Of a stretch of 60,639 bases of DNA, positions 54,568 through 60,639 are shown piece by piece. The stretch is from contig JADMKJ010000026.1 in assembly GCA_015478855.1 (NCBI GenBank), positions 115,289 through 175,927 of the forward strand, in the 5' to 3' direction. This stretch comes from Proteiniphilum sp. (GTDB lineage Bacteria > Bacteroidota > Bacteroidia > Bacteroidales > Dysgonomonadaceae). The notes under the pieces are model-generated. The model was not told where the DNA came from and made no database searches. It saw only the letters and a program-made list of their open reading frames with translations. Position 1 is the stretch's first letter, and the number at the start of each line of letters is the position of its first letter. The position numbers and the translations under genes are program-made.

Positions 54568-55686
54568 TTATAAAACGCTGAATCCAAGCTTCTGTAATAC
54601 CTCTGTGACGGAATAATGCGCATTGACTACCCTGTACGAAGGATATTCCCTGCGCAACGGATAGCTCGATCTGAAAAGGTAGAATTGACCGGGTGAGGTT
54701 TTTAGTGAAGCTGTTTCCATCATCGGGTTATATGTGTGCCACACCGCATGGGAAAGTTGTTTCTCCAACGCGATTCCTTTAAGGTCAATCAGGGGTTGCA
54801 GAGGAGCAGGTATCTCCTGTAGAAGTGGTCGGTGGTGCAGACCAAAGAAGCTTCTCAGGTTTTCAATGCTCATCCTGGTGGCTGTCCACTTGCCGTCGGC
54901 CGAATAGCCTGCGATATGGGGTGTGGCAATATCTACCAGCTGAAGCAGCGCGCTATTTATCTCCGGTTCATCTTCCCAGCAGTCGATCACAGCACCTGAA
55001 ACGGTGCCGGCCTGTAATGCTGTTGCCAGTGCACGGTTGTCAATTATACCTCCTCGTGCAGCATTGATGATCACAGGTTTCCTGTTCAGTTGTGCGAAAA
55101 AATCAGCATCCGCCAGATGGTCGGTTTTATACATCCCTGATTTTGTCAGCGGGGTATGAAAGGTGATGATATCTGCCTCCCTCATGATGGTCTTGATATC
55201 TGTGAATGTAGTGCAATCTCCTTCTGCTGCCTCTCTTGGAGGGTCGTTTAACAGCACGTTCATCCCCAGCTTCCTGCAGGCAGCCTCTACCTTGCTCCCT
55301 ACATTTCCGACCCCTACGATCCCGATGGTTTTCTCTTGCAGGTTGAACTGTTTCTTTTCGGCAAGATACAGCAGTGAGGAGGTGACATACTGTTCCACCG
55401 AGCTGGCATTACAACCCGGTGCTGTTCTCCAGGCAACACCATTGGCATCACACCAGGCGGTATCGATATGGTCGAACCCGATGGTGGCAGAGCAGATAAG
55501 TTGCACCCTGCTGCCTGAGAGTATCTCTTCACCGAAATGAGTCACCGTGCGCACGATCAGCGCATCTTTCTCCCTGATGGTCTCCCTGCTGAACAGGTTG
55601 CCCGGGAGGTACTCCACCTCACCGAACTGTTCGCCTACACCCTTCAGATAGGGGATATGTGCATCTGCCAGTATTTTTAATTTCAT
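54568..55686 (-). CDS. pdxB: 4-phosphoerythronate dehydrogenase
   Basis: Oxidises 4-phospho-D-erythronate in the DXP-dependent pyridoxal phosphate pathway. The 372-residue D-2-hydroxyacid dehydrogenase has GIVGVGNVGSKVEAACRKLG (NAD loop, about 123), the catalytic Arg in NAARGGIIDNRAL (about 211), Glu in CWEDEPEIN and His in ATPHIAGYSADGKW (about 255), with the PdxB-specific C-terminal domain. Its ATG overlaps the end of the upstream flavoprotein gene (4 bp), so it is the last gene of a redox operon. Confidence 0.92.
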   Translation of the reverse strand: MKLKILADAHIPYLKGVGEQFGEVEYLPGNLFSRETIREKDALIVRTVTHFGEEILSGSRVQLICSATIGFDHIDTAWCDANGVAWRTAPGCNASSVEQYVTSSLLYLAEKKQFNLQEKTIGIVGVGNVGSKVEAACRKLGMNVLLNDPPREAAEGDCTTFTDIKTIMREADIITFHTPLTKSGMYKTDHLADADFFAQLNRKPVIINAARGGIIDNRALATALQAGTVSGAVIDCWEDEPEINSALLQLVDIATPHIAGYSADGKWTATRMSIENLRSFFGLHHRPLLQEIPAPLQPLIDLKGIALEKQLSHAVWHTYNPMMETASLKTSPGQFYLFRSSYPLRREYPSYRVVNAHYSVTEVLQKLGFSVL

Positions 55687-57152
55687 TGCCTGCTTGTTAT
55701 ATGTGCATCCATCGCCATGGCTGCTTTCCTGCCATCACCCATGGCAAGGATCACCGTCGCGCCACCCCGTACGATATCGCCACCGGCAAAGATCATATCG
55801 TCGGCGGTCTGCATGGTCTCATTGTTGACGACGATGGTTCCCCAGGAGGTCACTTCCATCCCGGAGAATGTTTGTGGTATCAGCGGGTTGGGGGAGACAC
55901 CCACACTTACGATCACCTCATCCACCTCGAGCCAGACAGTTTCTCCTTCTATGGCTACGGGACGGCGACGACCCGACTGATCAGGCTCACCCAGCTCCAT
56001 CCGCTGAAGCTGCATCCTTTGTACCCGTCCACGTTCATCGCCTTCATAACGAAGCGGGTTATGCAGCGTGTAGAAATCAATCCCCTCTTCTTTGGCATGT
56101 TTGATCTCCTCCACCCGGGCAGGCATCTCCTCCTCAGAGCGGCGGTAGACAATCATCGCCTTCTCGGCCCCCAGGCGGCGTGCGGTACGTACCGCATCCA
56201 TGGCGGTGTTGCCACCGCCAACAACGGCTACCTTCTTCCCCTGATAGACCGGGGTGTCACTCTCCGGATCGGCTGCCTGCATAAGGTTTACACGTGTGAG
56301 GTACTCGTTGCATGACATGATGCCGATCAGGTTCTCTCCGGGGATGTTCATGAAGTTAGGCAGTCCTGCACCACTGCCAATGAAAATACCCTTGAAGCCC
56401 TCTTCTCTGAGGTCTTCCTGTGAGATGGTTTTTCCTACAATACAGTTGGTCTCAAACTTTACCCCCATCTTCTTCAGGCCATCAATCTCGATATCGACAA
56501 TGTCGTTGGGGAGACGGAATTCGGGGATACCGTAACGGAGCACTCCTCCCAGCTCGTGCAGTGCTTCATACACCGTGACATCATACCCCAGCTTCACCAT
56601 ATCACCGGCGAAGGCCAGACCTGCCGGTCCGGAGCCTACCACGGCAATACTGATGCCGTTGGCGGGGGCTGTCTCAGGAACGGAGATGTGACCGCTCATT
56701 CTTTCATAATCGGCCGCAAACCGCTCCAGATGACCTATTGCGACGGGTTCTTTCTTCAGCTTCAGCGTGTAGAAACATCTGCTTTCACACTGCCGCTCCT
56801 GGGGGCATACACGCCCGCAGACGGCAGGCAACGCGCTGGTCTCTTTCAGCGTTTTAGCTGCTTCCAGGTACTCACCGCGTTCAATATTCTTGATGAACTT
56901 GGGGATGTTGATCTCTACGGGACAGCCCGTGATGCAGGTTGGATCCACACAATCGAGACAGCGATGTGCTTCGTTCACAGCCATCGTTTCTGTTAACCCC
57001 CTGTTTACTTCGTCGTAAGTGTGACTGCGCACTTCGGGATCCACCTCCGGCATTACCACCCGGGGGATGTTTGTGCGATCTTTGTTCTTCATCGATTTGC
57101 GTATCGTCTCACGCCATTCCTGCGCCCGTTCCGTCTGTAAATAATCACTCAT
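55683..57152 (-). CDS. NADPH-dependent oxidoreductase, GltD/NfnB (SudA)-like subunit
   Basis: A 489-residue FAD, Fe-S protein. N-terminal cysteines (CLDCVDPTCITGCPVEINIP; CGRVCPQERQCESRC) bind two 4Fe-4S clusters; two Rossmann folds follow (VVGSGPAGLAFAGDMVKLG about 175 for FAD, VVGGGNTAMDAVRTARRLG about 313 for NADPH). With the FNR-like gene just upstream (68-bp gap) this is the layout of NfnAB/SudAB, an electron-bifurcating ferredoxin:NADP oxidoreductase or sulfide dehydrogenase, rather than of glutamate synthase, since no gltB is present. Confidence 0.9.
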   Translation of the reverse strand: MSDYLQTERAQEWRETIRKSMKNKDRTNIPRVVMPEVDPEVRSHTYDEVNRGLTETMAVNEAHRCLDCVDPTCITGCPVEINIPKFIKNIERGEYLEAAKTLKETSALPAVCGRVCPQERQCESRCFYTLKLKKEPVAIGHLERFAADYERMSGHISVPETAPANGISIAVVGSGPAGLAFAGDMVKLGYDVTVYEALHELGGVLRYGIPEFRLPNDIVDIEIDGLKKMGVKFETNCIVGKTISQEDLREEGFKGIFIGSGAGLPNFMNIPGENLIGIMSCNEYLTRVNLMQAADPESDTPVYQGKKVAVVGGGNTAMDAVRTARRLGAEKAMIVYRRSEEEMPARVEEIKHAKEEGIDFYTLHNPLRYEGDERGRVQRMQLQRMELGEPDQSGRRRPVAIEGETVWLEVDEVIVSVGVSPNPLIPQTFSGMEVTSWGTIVVNNETMQTADDMIFAGGDIVRGGATVILAMGDGRKAAMAMDAHITSRQ

Positions 57153-57220
57153 AATACGTTCTCTATAATCACTGTTTTAATAACCCAAAACCTTAATGAA
57201 ACGCTGTAAACGCTGGCTGG

Positions 57221-58003
57221 TCAATTATACGCTTTCAAACGCATCAGCATCTCATCGAAATCGACCAGGTGTGCATCGAACTCCGGTCCGTCGATGCAGA
57301 CAAATCTTGTTTTGCCGCCCACGGTAACGCGGCAGGCGCCGCACATGCCGGTACCATCCACCATGATGGTGTTGAGCGATGCAACGGTCGGCACCTCATA
57401 TTTTTTTGTCAGTAACGACACAAATTTCATCATGATGGCAGGTCCGATGGTTACACATAGATCTACTTTCTCACGTTGTATCACCTTCTCCACGCCGTTG
57501 GTGATCAATCCTTTTTCTCCGTATGAGCCGTCATCGGTCATGATGATCACCTCGTCGGAGTGCTGGCGCACCTGGTCTTCCAGGATTATCAGCTCTTTGG
57601 TGCGGGCAGCCAGCACGGAGATGACCCTGTTACCCGCACTCTTCATCGCTTCGATGATGGGCAACATGGGTGCGACGCCTACGCCTCCTCCGGCACAGAC
57701 CACCGTGCCGAATTTCTCAATATGTGTGGCTTTACCCAGGGGACCGACCATGTCGGTGATATAGTCGCCCACCTCCAGCTGACAGACCTTCTCCGATGAT
57801 TTGCCTACACGCTGTATGACCAGCGTGATGGTTCCCTTTTTTGGATCGGCAGCAGCGATGGTGTAGGGGACCCGTTCCCCCTTTTTCCCTACGCGCAGGA
57901 TGACGAAGTGGCCGGCTTTACGGCTTTTTGCGATCAATGGTGCTTCCACCTCGAAACGTACTACCTTCTCAGATAAATTCTCTTTCCCAATAATTTTGTT
58001 CAT
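57221..58003 (-). CDS. NfnA/SudB-like FAD/NAD-binding subunit (dihydroorotate dehydrogenase electron-transfer type)
   Basis: A 260-residue ferredoxin-NADP reductase-like protein: FAD domain (ERVPYTIAAADPKKG about 53), NAD domain (VCAGGGVGVAPMLPIIEA about 103) and a C-terminal 2Fe-2S site (GTGMCGACRVTVGGKTRFVC, about 216-235). It is the partner of the next gene, together making an NADH-dependent reduced ferredoxin:NADP+ oxidoreductase-like complex. Cytosolic. A TAATTTTG -7 box on the minus strand lies at 58056-58063. Confidence 0.9.
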   Translation of the reverse strand: MNKIIGKENLSEKVVRFEVEAPLIAKSRKAGHFVILRVGKKGERVPYTIAAADPKKGTITLVIQRVGKSSEKVCQLEVGDYITDMVGPLGKATHIEKFGTVVCAGGGVGVAPMLPIIEAMKSAGNRVISVLAARTKELIILEDQVRQHSDEVIIMTDDGSYGEKGLITNGVEKVIQREKVDLCVTIGPAIMMKFVSLLTKKYEVPTVASLNTIMVDGTGMCGACRVTVGGKTRFVCIDGPEFDAHLVDFDEMLMRLKAYN

Positions 58004-58055
58004 AATGATTGCCGGGTCTGTGTTAATTAAGATAACCCATTTGGATACACAGACA

Positions 58056-58063
58056 CAAAATTA
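58056..58063 (-). promoter_or_regulatory. -7 box of the nfnAB-pdxB operon
   Basis: TAATTTTG on the minus strand, about 53 bp before the first ATG. Confidence 0.45.
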
Positions 58064-58222
58064 AACATTTTTTTCCTCTTTTGCTTATAAACAGTCATTC
58101 TTTTAACCCACATTCTTTTAGGAAGTATCACACTACAGATACGCCGGTTAAATGACTTATGATCAAAGATACCCTTTCGACAGCTCGCTGATAAGATCCT
58201 TCAGGTCGTTCTGTAGAATTAT

Positions 58223-58253
58223 TTGCGTCAGTTAAACTTTTTGACTAAATTTG
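58223..58253 (+). promoter_or_regulatory. Promoter of the tmRNA gene
   Basis: TTG (58223-58225), 20 bp, then TAAATTTG (58246-58253), about 48 bp before the mature RNA 5' end. Confidence 0.7.
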
Positions 58254-58301
58254 CGTCTTAAAGAATCAGGATTACCAATGGTAGTCATTGAAATGAATCA
58301 T

Positions 58302-58696
58302 GGGGCTGTTTGGCTTTGACAGCGGGTAGGAGAGGTTTGTAAGCATGCAGTGCGTTGGCGGTTAGCACTTTAATCACAAGCGTCAACCATTTAACTGGCA
58401 ACAACAATTACGCTCTTGCTGCTTAATCGAAGTTTAGTAGATTAAGCTTAATCCCGTCACAGGTGGCGGGACAAGACATCACCCGGAAGCTCTGGCTTCG
58501 AAGCGTTCCGATCAGGTGGTGCAGGTATATCGGAGATAGGAGGGACGATGCTTCGGCGTCTTTCCGAAATTAAGAAGATAAGGTTTGAGTATGGTGTCTT
58601 CAGTCGCGCTCACTCCCGACAATTAAAATGAAGATAAGCATGTAGAAAGCAAATTGCTTCCTCGTTTGGACGAGGGTTCGACTCCCTCCAGCTCCA
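58302..58696 (+). ncRNA. ssrA: tmRNA (SsrA)
   Basis: One-piece tmRNA of about 395 nt. The ends GGGGCTG (58302-58308) and CAGCTCC (58689-58695) pair as the acceptor stem, with TTTGGCTTTGACAGC and GGTTCGACTCC completing the tRNA-like part. The tag frame is 58397-58426: GNNNYALAA then TAA, so the added peptide is AGNNNYALAA, with the usual ClpXP-recognised ALAA end. CCA is not encoded. ClpX and ClpP are encoded at 4.7-6.7 kb. Confidence 0.96.
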
Positions 58697-58718
58697 CTGA
58701 CAGAAAGTGTGCAATATA

Positions 58719-58756
58719 AAAATCCTATAAATTAGAAGTTTATGGGATTTTTTTTG
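58719..58756 (+). terminator. Terminator of the tmRNA gene
   Basis: Stem AAAATCCTATAAA (58719-58731) with TTTATGGGATTTT (58739-58751), one G-U pair, 7-nt loop, continuing into a run of eight or more Ts. Confidence 0.85.
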
Positions 58757-58857
58757 CATACCGTTTTAAGCGTTTGTATTCATTCTTAAAAAAGGATGAT
58801 TTTCAATTCATCTATACATGTATCTCAATATTGTTACACAGGTACCAGAAAAGCTGC

Positions 58858-58865
58858 TATCTTTG
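58858..58865 (+). promoter_or_regulatory. -7 box of the ABC-F gene
   Basis: TATCTTTG, 22 bp before the ATG at 58887. It lies within the longer in-frame extension and so shows that the earlier ATG at 58818 is not used from this promoter. Confidence 0.5.
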
Positions 58866-58886
58866 CAAACGCAAAAAAATGATTGT

Positions 58887-60533
58887 ATGGTTTCAGCAGA
58901 TGGGTTAACGGTAGAGTTCGGAGGAACGACGCTTTTTTCGGATGTTTCTTTTGTGATTAACCCCAAAGACAGGATAGCACTGATGGGCAAGAATGGAGCT
59001 GGCAAATCAACCCTGTTGAAGATTCTTGCCGGCGTACGCACTCCAACCCGTGGAAAAGTCTCCGCACCCAAAGATTTCAATATCGCCTACCTGCCGCAGC
59101 ATATCAAAACGGAGGACAGCCTGACCGTTTTTGAGGAGACGGCCAGGGCATTTACACATTTGCATGAGCTGGAAAGCAGCATTGCACACCTGAATGAGCA
59201 ATTGACCATCCGTACAGACTACGATAGCGACAGCTACATGCAGCTGATTGAAGAGGTCTCTGCACTGAGTGAAAAATTCTACAGCATTGAAGAGACCAAC
59301 ATCGATGAACATATTGAGAAAACTTTGTTCGGACTGGGATTTGAACGGGACGATTTCAACCGCAGCACAGCTGAATTCAGTGGTGGCTGGCGCATGCGTA
59401 TTGAGCTGGCCAAGATCCTTCTGCAAGATCCGGATGTGATCCTCCTCGACGAGCCCACCAATCATCTGGACATCGATTCGGTGCAGTGGTTTGAAGATTT
59501 CCTGATTCAGACAGCCAGGACGATCGTGCTCATCTCACACGACCGTGCATTTGTAGATACTGTAACTACCCGCACCATCGAGGTGACCATGGGTAGGATA
59601 TACGATTATAAAACCACCTATTCTCATTACCTTGAACTCCGTCAGGAACGCCGCGAACAACAACAGAAGCAAGCCGAAGAACAGCAAAAGATGATTGCTG
59701 CCACACAGGAGTTTATTGAGCGCTTCAAGGGGACCTACTCTAAAACCCTGCAGGTACAATCACGGGTAAAGATGCTGGAAAAACTGCAGATCATTGAGGT
59801 AGATGAGCTCGACACATCTGCCTTGCGGTTAAGATTCCCGCCTTCCCCCCGATCAGGCAACTATCCCGTGATAGCCGACAACGTAGGAAAAAGATATGGT
59901 GAGAAAATTGTATTCTCCAATGCCGGTTTTACCATTGAACGGGGGCAGAAGGTGGCATTTGTGGGACGTAACGGTGAAGGGAAATCGACCATGGTTAGAT
60001 GTATCATGGGTGAGATTGAACATGAAGGCATGCTGACACTAGGTCACAATGTGAAGATCGGTTATTTTGCACAGAATCAGGCTTCCCTGCTGGATGAAGA
60101 GCTCACCGTCTTCCAGACGATTGATGATATTGCTGTGGGTGATATCCGAACGAAAATACGTGATATCCTGGGCGCATTTATGTTTGGACGGGATGATATA
60201 GACAAAAAGGTGAAGGTTCTTTCAGGAGGTGAGCGCACCAGGCTGGCAATGATCAGGCTGCTGCTTGAGCCGGTGAACCTGCTGATACTTGATGAACCTA
60301 CCAATCACCTCGATATGCGTACGAAAGATATCCTTAAGCAGGCGCTGGCAGAGTTTGACGGGACAGTTGTCGTGGTGTCGCATGATCGTGATTTTCTGGA
60401 TGGTCTTGTCACAAAAGTATATGAATTCGGCCACCGCAAAGTGACCGAACATCTGGAGGATATTTATGGTTTCCTGTCCAAAAAGAAAATGGAGAACCTG
60501 CGTGAAATAGAAAGTAAAATAAACCAGAAATAA
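58887..60533 (+). CDS. ABC-F family ATP-binding protein
   Basis: A soluble protein of 548 residues with two ABC domains and no membrane part: Walker A GKNGAGKSTLL (about 40) and GRNGEGKSTMV (about 362), signatures FSGGWRMRIELAK and LSGGERTRLAM, Walker B LLDEPTNHLD and ILDEPTNHLD. A helical, Gln/Glu/Arg-rich linker (ELRQERREQQQKQAEEQQK, about 247-265) separates them. ABC-F proteins act on the ribosome E site in translation control; some give antibiotic resistance. Housekeeping EttA/Uup/YdiF type is most likely here. Confidence 0.92.
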   Translation: MVSADGLTVEFGGTTLFSDVSFVINPKDRIALMGKNGAGKSTLLKILAGVRTPTRGKVSAPKDFNIAYLPQHIKTEDSLTVFEETARAFTHLHELESSIAHLNEQLTIRTDYDSDSYMQLIEEVSALSEKFYSIEETNIDEHIEKTLFGLGFERDDFNRSTAEFSGGWRMRIELAKILLQDPDVILLDEPTNHLDIDSVQWFEDFLIQTARTIVLISHDRAFVDTVTTRTIEVTMGRIYDYKTTYSHYLELRQERREQQQKQAEEQQKMIAATQEFIERFKGTYSKTLQVQSRVKMLEKLQIIEVDELDTSALRLRFPPSPRSGNYPVIADNVGKRYGEKIVFSNAGFTIERGQKVAFVGRNGEGKSTMVRCIMGEIEHEGMLTLGHNVKIGYFAQNQASLLDEELTVFQTIDDIAVGDIRTKIRDILGAFMFGRDDIDKKVKVLSGGERTRLAMIRLLLEPVNLLILDEPTNHLDMRTKDILKQALAEFDGTVVVVSHDRDFLDGLVTKVYEFGHRKVTEHLEDIYGFLSKKKMENLREIESKINQK

Positions 60534-60536
60534 TCG

Positions 60537-60639
60537 CTATCTGTTGCGTCTGTCACCCTGTCCGCTTCTGAAATTGGATACCTCTTTCTGAATAAAGCTT
60601 CTTTCAGCTTGCTGTGCCTTGAACAGTTTTTCGGGTGTG
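60537..60639 (-). CDS. C-terminal end of an unidentified gene
   Basis: An open minus-strand frame enters from the right edge and ends with TAG at 60537-60539, 3 bp from the stop of the convergent ABC-F gene. The last 33 codons read TPEKLFKAQQAERSFIQ and on to a basic SGQGDRRNR end. Composition is protein-like, but the family cannot be told from this fragment. Confidence 0.45.
   Translation of the reverse strand, partial: TPEKLFKAQQAERSFIQKEVSNFRSGQGDRRNR

Noticed and set aside
55683-57152. Glutamate synthase small subunit (gltD)
   Set aside because: No large subunit is adjacent, whereas an NfnA/SudB-like gene is directly upstream, so an NfnAB/SudAB-type complex fits better.

Overview
The window reads as chromosomal DNA of a Bacteroidota bacterium, most likely order Bacteroidales (a Dysgonomonadaceae/Porphyromonadaceae-type genome is my best guess, by inference). 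Evidence: repeated promoters of the Bacteroidota type (TTG, 19-20 bp, TAnnTTTG), little Shine-Dalgarno signal, paired GH92 alpha-mannosidases, a Nudix-type sugar regulator, DUF3109, DUF3127, SIMPL and basic-secretory-protein genes, and a tmRNA tag ending NYALAA. About 46 protein genes (two cut by the window edges), one tRNA and one tmRNA are supported. I see no insertion sequence, prophage, CRISPR array or rRNA.

Layout. 1-8.3 kb (minus strand): trigger factor, clpP, clpX, recQ, dxs and the start of trkA, a proteostasis/housekeeping run. 8.4-14.1 kb: CPBP protease, DUF3109 protein, TetR regulator with fabG, RluA pseudouridine synthase, arfB, nucleotidyltransferase. 14.2-20.1 kb: CNNM/CorC membrane protein, then a galactose block (galM, FHS-type transporter, galK, Nudix regulator). 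20.1-26 kb: SIMPL protein, small membrane protein, and a translationally coupled GT4-GH130-GT4 operon. 26.2-34 kb: carA followed by two complete, different carB genes, separated by a tandem array of an 8-bp repeat; all three proteins resemble the eukaryotic CAD-type synthetase. 34-35.8 kb: acyl-CoA ligase. 36-45 kb: secreted glycan catabolism (two GH92, a BSP-type metalloprotease, then a Tat-exported Gfo/Idh/MocA oxidoreductase, a DUF1080 lipoprotein and a TIM-barrel lipoprotein, a set matching the 3-keto-sugar route of glycoside cleavage). 45-48.6 kb: GntP and YfcC permeases around a DUF3127 protein. 48.7-58 kb (minus): tRNA-Gln, tyrS, trkH with a 4HB-HAMP receptor stub, a TPR lipoprotein, and an operon of NfnAB-like subunits with pdxB. 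58.3-60.6 kb: tmRNA, an ABC-F protein, and the end of an unknown gene.

How they work together. The tmRNA, ClpX, ClpP, trigger factor and ArfB cover ribosome rescue and disposal of tagged proteins. Dxs and PdxB both feed pyridoxal phosphate synthesis. The 36-45 kb genes would trim mannosides and oxidise/eliminate sugars in the periplasm. The most unusual item is the carA-carB-carB operon: two full-length large subunits with one small subunit, with an 8-bp repeat array whose present copy number keeps an open frame from carB1's stop codon into carB2. The GT4-GH130-GT4 operon is the best candidate for an uncharacterised glycan-making or glycan-recycling system.
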